Source of the DNA: Cognatazoarcus halotolerans
Lineage (GTDB): Bacteria > Pseudomonadota > Gammaproteobacteria > Burkholderiales > Rhodocyclaceae
Direction of reading: 5' to 3'
DNA: 64,000 bases
NCBI RefSeq assembly: GCF_009800965.1
Contig: NZ_WUAF01000011.1
Coordinates: 62,001 to 126,000, forward strand
In this document: in pieces, positions 1 through 7,491 of the stretch
How the letters are laid out: the number at the start of each line of letters is the position of its first letter
Position numbering within the stretch: position 1 is the stretch's first letter
Made by a program: the position numbers and the translations under genes
The notes under the pieces: model-generated
Databases searched by the model: none
What the model saw: only the letters and a program-made list of their open reading frames with translations
What the model was told of the DNA's origin: nothing

Positions 1-18
1 GTGCGATAAATATCACAC
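1..18. promoter_or_regulatory. Crp/Fnr-type dyad upstream of the aor operon
   Basis: Imperfect inverted repeat GTGCGATA-AA-TATCACAC (7 of 8 bases match). It fits the CRP pattern TGTGA-N6-TCACA at 9 of 10 positions and keeps only the GAT-N4-ATC core of an FNR site. Its centre lies about 94 bp before the predicted aor start point. It sits at the window edge, so it could belong to an upstream gene. Candidate only. Confidence 0.35.
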
Positions 19-68
19 ATTGCCGGTTTGCAGGGACGTGCCGAATACCGTTGAAACCCTCATGGGCA

Positions 69-96
69 TTGACAATGGAACACTCGCGCGTATTCT
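69..96 (+). promoter_or_regulatory. Sigma-70-like promoter for the aor-tup operon
   Basis: TTGACA (69-74), a 16-nt spacer and TATTCT (91-96). A start near 103 would leave a leader of about 145 nt before aorA. The palindrome GGAATTCC (98-105) overlaps the expected start point and could be an operator. I see no gene in 1-248; the open frames there show no recognisable protein. Confidence 0.5.
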
Positions 97-248
97 GGGA
101 ATTCCTATCCGTGTCGGTCGCGTTCGTTCCGCGCAGCGCCACGGGCGAGGGGAGAATGAGCGGGCGATCAATGCAGGCGCGCGCAGTGCCGAAGGTCCGA
201 CAGAGACCATGAGCCCGAACCAGACGTCACTAAAGGAGGCATTGGTCC

Positions 249-725
249 ATGTGGAAATCCCTGCACATCGATCCGGCCAAATGCACTGGTTGCCTGCAGT
301 GCGAGATGGCCTGCTCATATGAGCACACCGGCGTTATCAACCCCGCCAAATCCCGTATCAAGATCTTCGATTTCGAACACGAGGGCCGCAAGGTGCCCTA
401 CACGTGTACCCAGTGCACCGAGGCGTGGTGTCTCAATGCCTGCCCGGTCGACGCCATCCGCGTTGATCTGTCGACCGGCGCAAAGGTGGTCGACGAGGAC
501 ATCTGCGTTGGCTGCAAGGTGTGCACGATCGCCTGCCCGTTCGGAACGATCAATTACAACCAGGACACCGGCAAGGTCCAGAAATGCGACCTCTGCGGTG
601 ACAATCCCGCTTGTGCGACTGCCTGCCCCACGGGTGCCATCACTTACGTGAATGCCGACTGGACCGGACTCGACCGGATGCGCCAGTGGGCCGCCAGGGC
701 CAATACCGCGGTTGCGGTTGAATAG
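249..725 (+). CDS. aorA: AorA, ferredoxin-like electron-transfer subunit of tungsten aldehyde oxidoreductase
   Basis: 158 aa polyferredoxin subunit of the DmsB/HycB type. Four cysteine groups are visible: CTGCLQCEMAC near the N-terminus, CTQC with a following CLNACP, CVGCKVCTIACP, and CDLCGDNPACATACP. Together they should bind four [4Fe-4S] clusters that carry electrons between the tungsten site of AorB and the FAD of AorC. A very strong ribosome site AAAGGAGG (232-239) lies 9 nt before the ATG. aorB follows after 12 bp. The subunit set and order match the Aromatoleum-type AOR, in which AorA is such a protein. No signal or Tat sequence is seen, so the enzyme should be cytoplasmic. Confidence 0.9.
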   Translation: MWKSLHIDPAKCTGCLQCEMACSYEHTGVINPAKSRIKIFDFEHEGRKVPYTCTQCTEAWCLNACPVDAIRVDLSTGAKVVDEDICVGCKVCTIACPFGTINYNQDTGKVQKCDLCGDNPACATACPTGAITYVNADWTGLDRMRQWAARANTAVAVE

Positions 726-737
726 GAGGGCGCGATC

Positions 738-2585
738 ATGGGATGGAACAAGAAGGTTCTGCGTGTCGACCTGACCGCAGGAACGTGTACCAGCGAACCA
801 CTCAACATGGAGTGGGCAAACGACTACCTCGGCTCCAGGGGACTGGCGACCAAGTATCTCGTCGAGGAGACCGATCCGACGGTTGACCCCCTGTCGCCGG
901 GCAACAAGATGATCATGTCCACCGGCCCGCTTACCGGCACCATGGCGTCGACCGGCGGTCGCTATACGGTCGTTACCAAGGGTCCGCTCACCGGCGCCAT
1001 AGCGTGTTCCAATTCGGGCGGCTTCTTCGGCGCGGAGATGAAGTTCGCTGGATGGGACATGATCATTTTCGAAGGCAGGTCGCCCAAGCCGGTCTACCTT
1101 TTCGTCGAAAACGACAAGGCCGAGTTGCGCGACGCGTCCCAACTGTGGGGCAAGACCTGCTGGGAAACCGAAGAAGCGATCAAGCGCGATCATCACGATC
1201 CGCAGATCCGCGTGTCGTCGATTGGACGTGCCGGGGAGAACCAGGTGCTGTTCGCCTGCGTGGTGAACGATCTGCACCGTGCGGCCGGACGTTCGGGCGT
1301 CGGCGCGGTGATGGGCTCGAAGAACCTCAAGGCGGTTGCGCTGCGCGGGACCAAGGGGGTTTCGGGAATCAGGGATTTTGGTGAATTCCTGAAGGTCACC
1401 ACCGAGAAGAAGAAGGTCCTTGCCGACAATGCGGTCACTGGTCAGGGTCTTCCGACCTATGGTACCCAGGTGCTGATGAACGTGATCAACGAGATGGGCG
1501 CGCTGCCTACTCGGAATCACAAGGACGTGGCGTTCGAGGATGCCTCGAAGATTTCCGCCGAGGCCATGCACGAAAAGCGGGAAACCGACGGCAAGGCACA
1601 GCTGGTAACGAACGCTGCCTGCTTCGGCTGCACCATCGCCTGCGGGCGGATTTCCGCGATCGACAAGACCCACTTCACCGTGGTTAACAACCCGAAATAC
1701 TGGGGCGCATCCGGTGGTCTGGAATACGAGGCAGCCTGGGCGCTCGGTGCAGCCAATGGTGTCGGCGATATCGAGGCACTGCAATACGCCAATCTGCTGT
1801 GCAATGAAGACGGCATGGATCCGATCTCGTTCGGGGCGACCGTGGGTGCGGTGATGGAACTCTACGAGATGGGGGTTCTCACCAAGGAGCAGATCGGTAT
1901 CGATGCACCGTTCGGCTCTGCCGAGGCACTGGCCCGATTCACCGAGATGACGGCTCGTGGGGAAGGTTTCGGCAAGGAGATCGGTCTCGGCTCGAAACGG
2001 CTCTGCGAGAAGTACGGCCACCCGGAGCTGTCGATGAGCGTCAAGGGGCAGGAATTTCCGGCCTACGATGCGCGCGGTATCCAGGGCATGGGCCTTACCT
2101 ATGCGACGTCAAACCGCGGTGCCTGCCATCTGCGCTCCTATACCGTGGCTTCCGAAGTGCTCGGCATTCCGGTCAAGACCGATCCGCTCGTTACCGAAGG
2201 CAAGCCTGAACTGGTCAAGGCCTTCCAGGATGCGACGGCGGTGTTCGATGCGGCAGGCATCTGCGTGTTTACTTCGTTTGCGTGGACGCTCGCCGATGTG
2301 CAACCGCAGATCGCGGCGGCGTGTGAGGGTGACTGGAGCATGGACAAGCTCAATGACGTCGGCGAGCGTATCTGGACCATGGAGCGTCAGTACAATCTCG
2401 CCGCCGGTTTCACCCGCAAGGACGACGACCTGCCGGCGCGGCTCAAGACCGAAGCGGCCAAGACCGGGCCCGCCAAGGGATTGGTGAGCGGTATCGACAG
2501 GATGATCCCCGAGTACTACCAGGTTCGCGGATGGACGCCGGAAGGCGTGCCGACCCGGGAGACGCTGGAACGCCTCGGCCTCTGA
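738..2585 (+). CDS. aorB: AorB, catalytic subunit of tungsten-dependent aldehyde:ferredoxin oxidoreductase family
   Basis: 615 aa, the usual length of the AOR family, which oxidises aldehydes to acids at a tungsten-bis-metallopterin centre. The cluster ligands of the family are present: C295-x2-C298-x3-C302 (CFGCTIAC) and a distal Cys509 in the GIC segment, binding one [4Fe-4S]. The start has the family MGWNKKVLRVDL pattern and an AGGAGG ribosome site (724-729). In Aromatoleum the enzyme works on many aliphatic and aromatic aldehydes and can run in reverse with a suitable donor; that breadth is family knowledge, not visible here. The neighbouring tungstate transporter supports tungsten rather than molybdenum as the metal. 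Confidence 0.93.
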   Translation: MGWNKKVLRVDLTAGTCTSEPLNMEWANDYLGSRGLATKYLVEETDPTVDPLSPGNKMIMSTGPLTGTMASTGGRYTVVTKGPLTGAIACSNSGGFFGAEMKFAGWDMIIFEGRSPKPVYLFVENDKAELRDASQLWGKTCWETEEAIKRDHHDPQIRVSSIGRAGENQVLFACVVNDLHRAAGRSGVGAVMGSKNLKAVALRGTKGVSGIRDFGEFLKVTTEKKKVLADNAVTGQGLPTYGTQVLMNVINEMGALPTRNHKDVAFEDASKISAEAMHEKRETDGKAQLVTNAACFGCTIACGRISAIDKTHFTVVNNPKYWGASGGLEYEAAWALGAANGVGDIEALQYANLLCNEDGMDPISFGATVGAVMELYEMGVLTKEQIGIDAPFGSAEALARFTEMTARGEGFGKEIGLGSKRLCEKYGHPELSMSVKGQEFPAYDARGIQGMGLTYATSNRGACHLRSYTVASEVLGIPVKTDPLVTEGKPELVKAFQDATAVFDAAGICVFTSFAWTLADVQPQIAAACEGDWSMDKLNDVGERIWTMERQYNLAAGFTRKDDDLPARLKTEAAKTGPAKGLVSGIDRMIPEYYQVRGWTPEGVPTRETLERLGL

Positions 2586-2611
2586 TCCCATCATCCCCGG
2601 TTCCGCGAGGA

Positions 2612-2639
2612 TGCGCCTGCCTGTCGCAAGGCGGGTGCG
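2612..2639 (+). other. Stem-loop in the aorB-aorC gap
   Basis: The 106-bp gap is the only sizeable one in this operon. A stem of about 9-10 bp (2612-2621 with 2630-2639, two G-U pairs, loop of about 8 nt) can form, with no U-run after it. It could protect the upstream message or reduce read-through. Read by eye; no folding energy was calculated. Confidence 0.4.
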
Positions 2640-2691
2640 TCCGCATGTCCTCGAATATGCGCGGAACCTCTGTCATTTCGGAGAGTTCCGG

Positions 2692-3957
2692 ATGAAACAC
2701 GTGATTATCGGCAACGGCCCGGCAGGGGTCGTTGCAGCTGAAACGCTTCGGCATGCCGATCCGGCGTGCCAGATTCTGATGATTGGCAGCGAACTCGAGC
2801 CGCCCTATTCGCGTATGGCGATTCCCTATTTGCTGGAGGGGAACATCGACGAAAGCGGTACCTATCTGCGCAAGACGCCCGATCATTTCGCCAGCAAGCG
2901 AATCGAGACCCTCCAGGGGCGTGTCGTCGCGCTCGACACCTCGGCATGTACCCTGTTGCTCAAGGACGGAACGTCGATTTCTTACGATCGCCTGTTGGTG
3001 GCCAGTGGTTCACATCCGGTGCGGCCGCCGATTCCCGGCATTGATCGGCCGCAGACGCAGACATGCTGGACGCTCGAAGATGCCCGTGCGATTGCCGCGT
3101 TGACGAAACCTGGCAGCCGTGTGCTGCAACTCGGCGCGGGATTCATCGGTTGCATCATCATGGAGGCGCTGGCGGCGCGGGGCGTCGAGCTGACCGTGGT
3201 GGAAATGGGCGATCGCATGGTGCCGCGCATGATGACCCAGAAGGCAGGCAACATGATTCGCGAATGGGTCGAATCGAAAGGCATCCGCGTGCGGACCAGT
3301 GCCGGCGTGGAGCGAATCGACGACGGGACGGGCGATGCACCGCTGTCGGTCAAACTGTCTACCGGAGAGGCATTGCCCTGCGATGTGGTGATCGTCGCCG
3401 CGGGCGTGGTGCCCAACACCGGATTTCTCGAGGGGTCGCCGGTGCATGTTGCAAAGGGGGTGCTGGTGGACGACAGGATGCAGACCTCGGTTCCTGGCAT
3501 CTATGCCGCCGGCGACGTCGCCGAGGCGCCCGACCTCTTTACGGGGGCGCACCTGGTATCGGCTATCCAGCCCAATGCGGTCGATCAGGCACGGGTCGCC
3601 GCGATCAACATGGCGGGTGGAAGCGCACGCATGCCGGGTGTACTCGCAATCAATGTGCTCGATACATTGGGCCTGATTTCTTCATCCTTCGGGCAATGGT
3701 GGGGTGGCGAGGGTACCCAGGGGGTGGAGCGGATCGACGAGGCCAATTTCCGATATATCAGCCTGCAGTTCCGCGGTGACGTGCTCGTGGGCGCGACTTC
3801 GATCGGTCTTACCGATCACGTCGGGGCGCTGCGGGGCTTGATCCAGGGGAAACTACGTCTCGGTGCCTGGCGGGATCGTCTTCTGGTCAATCCTTTCGCT
3901 TTCTTCGAGGCATATGTTGCGAGCACCCAACCGGTTTCGCTGAGCCGAGCGGCATGA
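2692..3957 (+). CDS. aorC: AorC, FAD/NAD(H)-binding oxidoreductase subunit
   Basis: 421 aa pyridine-nucleotide-disulphide oxidoreductase fold. The N-terminal FAD motif is GNGPAGVVAAE, the central NAD(H) motif is GAGFIG followed by VTVVEMGD, and the C-terminal FAD-site motif is VPGIYAAGDVAEA. It should link the AorA clusters to NAD+. The open frame extends upstream to 2611, but ATG 2692 begins exactly at the conserved MKHVIIGNGPAG and has GGAGAG (2680-2685) before it. It overlaps aorD by 4 nt (ATGA), so the two are translationally coupled. A NAD-coupled flavin subunit is what separates this AOR type from the ferredoxin-only archaeal enzymes. Confidence 0.88.
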   Translation: MKHVIIGNGPAGVVAAETLRHADPACQILMIGSELEPPYSRMAIPYLLEGNIDESGTYLRKTPDHFASKRIETLQGRVVALDTSACTLLLKDGTSISYDRLLVASGSHPVRPPIPGIDRPQTQTCWTLEDARAIAALTKPGSRVLQLGAGFIGCIIMEALAARGVELTVVEMGDRMVPRMMTQKAGNMIREWVESKGIRVRTSAGVERIDDGTGDAPLSVKLSTGEALPCDVVIVAAGVVPNTGFLEGSPVHVAKGVLVDDRMQTSVPGIYAAGDVAEAPDLFTGAHLVSAIQPNAVDQARVAAINMAGGSARMPGVLAINVLDTLGLISSSFGQWWGGEGTQGVERIDEANFRYISLQFRGDVLVGATSIGLTDHVGALRGLIQGKLRLGAWRDRLLVNPFAFFEAYVASTQPVSLSRAA

Positions 3958-4205
3958 AGATCCGCTTCAAGCTCTTCGCCGGCCTGACGGAACTCTTGCC
4001 GCCCACACGCAAGAGCAATGTCGTCGAGCTCGAGGTAGAGGATGGAACGAGCGTCCAGCAGATGATCGATCTCTACCGGATTCCGCCCCGCAATGCTCAC
4101 CTGGTTCTGCTCAATGGCCTCTACATTGCTCCGGCCGAGCGGCCAGCAAGCCGCTTGTCCGAGGGCGATGAGCTTGCCATCTGGCCGCCGGTTGCCGGCG
4201 GCTGA
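3954..4205 (+). CDS. aorD: AorD, MoaD/ThiS-like small sulfur carrier
   Basis: 83 aa beta-grasp protein ending in Gly-Gly (PPVAGG), the C-terminus used by MoaD to carry thiocarboxylate sulfur for the dithiolene of metallopterin. The motif LVLLNGLYI and the acidic ending LSEGDELAIWPPVAGG are typical of MoaD. It starts inside the end of aorC (ATGA). Its place in this operon suggests a dedicated sulfur donor for the tungsten cofactor of AorB, separate from the general MoaD; that specialisation is inference. Confidence 0.82.
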   Translation: MKIRFKLFAGLTELLPPTRKSNVVELEVEDGTSVQQMIDLYRIPPRNAHLVLLNGLYIAPAERPASRLSEGDELAIWPPVAGG

Positions 4206-4213
4206 GGGAATTC

Positions 4214-4522
4214 ATGCGGGTGATGAGCGCGGGGTCGCGAAAGCGGATCGAGCGGGAAGTTGGCGCCACCCGGGCGGAGTTTCTGAGGGCACTGGCACTC
4301 GCGCACTCCCCGGGGGTCGAAGCGCTTGGTCCCGATACCTACCGGGTGCGTTCGGGAGATGTCGTGCTGGATATCTCACTTTTCGAGGCGCCGCCACGGC
4401 GCATTGCGCTGATCGAGATTCCGGTCCTCAAGGCAGTCTATGAGTTCGTCCAAGGAGGCGGTCCGGACTGCGAAGTGTTGCTTGCGAAGCTGGATCGCGC
4501 GATGCAGCGGGGAGGCGGTTGA
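4214..4522 (+). CDS. aorE: AorE-position small protein of unknown function
   Basis: 102 aa. I do not recognise a domain. It has a basic, helical N-terminus (residues 1-30), a central segment of alternating hydrophobic and polar residues that looks like beta strands (YRVRSGDVVLDISLFEAPPR), and a hydrophobic helix ending in a short Gly-rich tail. It contains two Cys-free thirds and a single cysteine in GPDCEVLL. It lies 8 bp after aorD, and its stop touches the tupB start, so it belongs to the operon. The symbol is given only from its position in an aorABCDE arrangement. A role in cofactor insertion or assembly is plausible but unproven. Confidence 0.6.
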   Translation: MRVMSAGSRKRIEREVGATRAEFLRALALAHSPGVEALGPDTYRVRSGDVVLDISLFEAPPRRIALIEIPVLKAVYEFVQGGGPDCEVLLAKLDRAMQRGGG

Positions 4523-5233
4523 TTGTCGACTGGTGGGGTAGGTACGGCCTTCGGCGAGGCGCTCTCCTTGATATTGGCTTTCGACCATCAGGTGCTCGAT
4601 ATCGCGTTGCTGTCCCTGCGGGTCAGCGGCCTCGCGGTCGCAATCGGCTTGCTTATCGGTCTGCCGGCCGGCGCCTGCCTCGCGGTCGGCCGGTTTCGTG
4701 GGAAGCAGACGCTTGCCGTCATTGCAAACGGCTTCATGGGCTTGCCTTCGGTGGTGGTTGGTGTGGTGGTCTACCTGCTTTTGTCCCGTTCAGGACCTTT
4801 GGGTGACTTCGGCCTCTTGTATACGCCTAGTGCAATGGTCATCGCCCAGATCGTCCTGGTCGTGCCTTTGATGGCGGCCATATCACGGCAGGTCGTGGAG
4901 GATGCCTGGCGGCAGTATGCGGAGGAGTTCAACGCGATGCGATTTACATGGAGCCAGTCGGTGCGAACGCTCTTGCACGATTGTCGATACTCCCTTTTCG
5001 TGGCCGTGCTGGCCGGCCTCGGGCGGGCAATGTCAGAGGTAGGTGCGGTCATGATCGTCGGGGGCAATATCGATCGTTCGACCCGCGTCATGACCACTTC
5101 GATCGCGCTCGAAACGAGCAAGGGGGATCTCCCGCTCGCGATTGCGCTGGGTCTCGTGCTGATTGCAATGATCCTGCTGCTCAACGGCCTCGCATTTGTG
5201 GTCCGAAACTGGGCCATGCGCCGGTATTCCTGA
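4523..5233 (+). CDS. tupB: TupB, tungstate ABC transporter permease
   Basis: 236 aa inner-membrane permease with about five to six hydrophobic segments and the cytoplasmic EAA-type loop around GLGRAMSEVGAVMIVGG that docks the ATPase. The start is a TTG at 4523, directly after the aorE stop and 7 nt after GGGGAGG (4509-4515); no in-frame ATG gives a better fit. It pairs with TupC and TupA as an importer. Molybdate permeases (ModB) look similar, but the short two-gene permease/ATPase form and the TupA partner favour tungstate. Confidence 0.85.
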   Translation: MSTGGVGTAFGEALSLILAFDHQVLDIALLSLRVSGLAVAIGLLIGLPAGACLAVGRFRGKQTLAVIANGFMGLPSVVVGVVVYLLLSRSGPLGDFGLLYTPSAMVIAQIVLVVPLMAAISRQVVEDAWRQYAEEFNAMRFTWSQSVRTLLHDCRYSLFVAVLAGLGRAMSEVGAVMIVGGNIDRSTRVMTTSIALETSKGDLPLAIALGLVLIAMILLLNGLAFVVRNWAMRRYS

Positions 5234-5952
5234 TGCCGATGTTTCCTGTATCAGCCTCTCGGTTACGTTTCGAGCCAAATGGCCACGCGGTGCTGCGGGG
5301 GCTTGATCTCGTCCTGGGCGGAGAGGGTATCTCGGTAGTGCTCGGCCCGAACGGGGCCGGCAAGAGCGTGCTCCTGAGGATCCTGTGCGGACTGCTCGAG
5401 CCGTCGGCCGGCACGCTTCGGTGGGGCGACTACGATCACTGTCCAGAAGGTGTGGCGATGGTCTTCCAGCAGCCGATCATGCTGCGTGCTTCGGTACTCG
5501 AGAATGCCGCGCTTGGTCTGATTCCGCTTGGCGTGGCGCGGCGTGAGAGGCAGGCGAGTGCATGGGCCATGCTGGAGCGGGTTGGACTCGCCGATCGGGC
5601 ACGGGACAGCGCCCGCCAGCTCTCGGGTGGGGAGCGCCAACGTCTTGCGCTCGCGAGAGCCTGGCTGACCCGGCCGCGCCTGTTGTTGCTCGACGAGCCG
5701 ACAGCGAGCCTTGATCCCTCCGGAGCCGAAATGGTCGAGAGGATCATTCGTGAAGTCCGCACCGAAGGTTGCAAAATAGTCATGACAACGCACAATCTTG
5801 GCCAGGCTACGCGACTCGCGGATGATGTCGTCTTCATGGCAAGTGGATGCGTGCGCGAGCACGTTCCGGTCAGCGAGTTTTTTCGACGTCCTGCTTCCGA
5901 AGAAGCGAGACTTTTCATACAAGGAGAACTACCGTGGCAAATGGCATTCTGA
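5233..5952 (+). CDS. tupC: TupC, tungstate ABC transporter ATPase
   Basis: 239 aa ABC ATPase: Walker A GPNGAGKS (residues 38-45), Q-loop VFQQ near 77-80, signature LSGGERQ (130-136), Walker B LLLLDEP ending with D154-E155, and H-loop His187 in MTTHN. The open frame runs upstream to 4948, but ATG 5233 overlaps the tupB stop by one base and gives the normal family length. No C-terminal MOP (molybdate/tungstate sensor) domain is attached, unlike ModC, which agrees with a Tup-type system. Confidence 0.87.
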   Translation: MPMFPVSASRLRFEPNGHAVLRGLDLVLGGEGISVVLGPNGAGKSVLLRILCGLLEPSAGTLRWGDYDHCPEGVAMVFQQPIMLRASVLENAALGLIPLGVARRERQASAWAMLERVGLADRARDSARQLSGGERQRLALARAWLTRPRLLLLDEPTASLDPSGAEMVERIIREVRTEGCKIVMTTHNLGQATRLADDVVFMASGCVREHVPVSEFFRRPASEEARLFIQGELPWQMAF

Positions 5953-6743
5953 AGCGACTGGTCGCAGCCGCCGCGCTTTCGTTGGTGGCGCTGGGAGCGG
6001 CTGCAGCGGATTCGATCACGCTCGCATCGACGACCTCGACCGAGCAATCGGGCCTTTTCGGCCATATTCTGCCAATCTTCCAGAAGAAAACGGGCATCGA
6101 GGTGAAGGTTGTGGCGCTCGGTACCGGGCAGGCGCTGGATGTAGGCCGGCGGGGCGATGCCGATGCGCTGCTGGTTCACGATCGTGCTAAGGAGGACGCG
6201 TTCGTCGCCGAGGGCTATGGTGCCTATCGGAAGAACGTCATGTACAACGACTTCGTGATCGTCGGACCAACGGAAGATCCTGCTGACATCAAGACGGCGA
6301 AGGATGCCGGTGACGCGTTCAAGAAGATTGCGGACGGCGGCAAGGCCTTCGTCTCACGCGGCGATCGCAGCGGTACGCATTCCGCGGAACAGAGGTTCTG
6401 GAAAGCGGTGGATGTGAATCCGGTCGGACAGACCTGGTACAAGGAAGCCGGTGCCGGCATGGGACCGACGCTCAACATGGCCGCCGGCATGGGTGCCTAC
6501 ACGCTGACCGACCGCGGCACCTGGGCCAACTTCAAGAACCGCCAGGGGCTTGCGATTCTCTATTCGGGTGATCCCAAGCTGTTCAATCCGTACGGCGCGA
6601 TCCTGGTCAATCCGGAGCGCCATCCGCACGTCAAGAAGGCGCTTGCCGAGACTTTCATCAATTGGATCACTTCGGATGAAGGTGCAGCTGCAATTGCTTC
6701 TTACAAGCTGGGTGGCGAGCAGCTCTTCTTCCCCATGAAGTGA
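5934..6743 (+). CDS. tupA: TupA, periplasmic tungstate-binding protein
   Basis: 269 aa from GTG 5934, chosen because AAGGAG (5921-5926) lies 7 nt before it and because the protein then starts with a clean signal peptide (basic start, hydrophobic stretch, cleavage near AAAADS at about residue 22-24). The mature protein begins with the oxyanion-binding segment TTSTEQSGL and has the second one SRGDRSGTHS, both typical of TupA. It overlaps tupC by 19 nt. It captures tungstate in the periplasm for TupBC. A terminator follows at once. Confidence 0.9.
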   Translation: MANGILKRLVAAAALSLVALGAAAADSITLASTTSTEQSGLFGHILPIFQKKTGIEVKVVALGTGQALDVGRRGDADALLVHDRAKEDAFVAEGYGAYRKNVMYNDFVIVGPTEDPADIKTAKDAGDAFKKIADGGKAFVSRGDRSGTHSAEQRFWKAVDVNPVGQTWYKEAGAGMGPTLNMAAGMGAYTLTDRGTWANFKNRQGLAILYSGDPKLFNPYGAILVNPERHPHVKKALAETFINWITSDEGAAAIASYKLGGEQLFFPMK

Positions 6744-6764
6744 GCGCGCCGAACAGCCGGAACG

Positions 6765-6792
6765 AAAAAAGGCATCCGAGGATGCCTTTTTT
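6765..6792. terminator. Bidirectional terminator between tupA and sodB
   Basis: GGCATCC-GA-GGATGCC (6771-6786) flanked by six A and six T, giving a stem with U-runs in both directions. It can end the aor-tup transcript and the convergent sodB transcript. Confidence 0.9.
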
Positions 6793-6823
6793 CGTTGATC
6801 GCCGACGTTTTGCCGTCAGGCGC

Positions 6824-7408
6824 TCAAGCGAAGTTGCTTGCCGCAAAGTCCCAGTTGGCGAGACTGTTCAGGAAGGTCTCGACAAATTTCGGGCGGGCAT
6901 TGCGATAGTCGATGTAGTAAGCGTGTTCCCACACGTCGATGCAGAGCAGTGCCTTGTCGCCGGTGGTCAGCGGGGTGCCCGCAGCGCCCATGTTGACGAT
7001 GTCGACCGAACCATCGGCCTTTTTCACCAGCCAGGTCCAGCCCGAACCGAAGTTGCCGACTGCGGAGGCCTGGAAAGCCTTCTTGAACTCGTCGAACGAA
7101 CCCCATTTGGCGTTGATGGCTTCGGCCAGTGCACCGGTCGGGGCGCCGCCGCCGTTGGGTTTCATCGAATTCCAGAAGAAGGTGTGGTTCCACACCTGGG
7201 CGGAATTGTTGTAGATACCGCCGGCCGGGGCTTTCTTGACGATTGCCTCGAGGTCGAGGTTCTCGTATTCGGTGCCCTTGATCAGGTTGTTGAGGTTGGT
7301 GACGTAGGCCTGATGGTGCTTGCCGTAATGGAAATCGAGCGTTTCTTCGGAAATGTGCGGTGCAAGAGCGGTCTTCGCGTAAGGCAGTGCGGGAAGGGTG
7401 TGTTCCAT
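6824..7408 (-). CDS. sodB: Superoxide dismutase, iron type
   Basis: 194 aa, normal Fe/Mn-SOD length. Metal ligands are His27 (FHYGKHH), His75 (WNHTFFW), Asp158 and His162 ([11 protein letters not shown]). Gln71 in the NNSAQVWNH segment is the position used by iron enzymes. No signal peptide, so cytoplasmic. The ribosome site AGGAG precedes ATG 7408. It protects the cell from superoxide, relevant beside an oxygen-sensitive tungsten enzyme, although it is transcribed convergently and not as part of that operon. Confidence 0.93.
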   Translation of the reverse strand: MEHTLPALPYAKTALAPHISEETLDFHYGKHHQAYVTNLNNLIKGTEYENLDLEAIVKKAPAGGIYNNSAQVWNHTFFWNSMKPNGGGAPTGALAEAINAKWGSFDEFKKAFQASAVGNFGSGWTWLVKKADGSVDIVNMGAAGTPLTTGDKALLCIDVWEHAYYIDYRNARPKFVETFLNSLANWDFAASNFA

Positions 7409-7447
7409 CTGTTTCTCCTGGGTTTGATTCTTGATGAGAGCCCGACG

Positions 7448-7476
7448 ATTCTAGTCGGGATAGCGGGGTGTGACAA
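7448..7476 (-). promoter_or_regulatory. sodB promoter with overlapping inverted repeat
   Basis: On the minus strand TTGTCA (7476-7471), a 17-nt spacer and TAGAAT (7453-7448). The inverted repeat CCCGAC-N7-GTCGGG (7441-7459) spans the -10 box and could be a repressor site or a start-site hairpin. This lets sodB be made apart from xseA. Confidence 0.6.
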
Positions 7477-7491
7477 TTACGGCCCCATGAC

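Noticed and set aside
315-2021. 568-residue open frame on the minus strand
   Set aside because: Antisense to aorA and aorB, has no recognisable domain and arises from the GC-rich third positions of the real genes.
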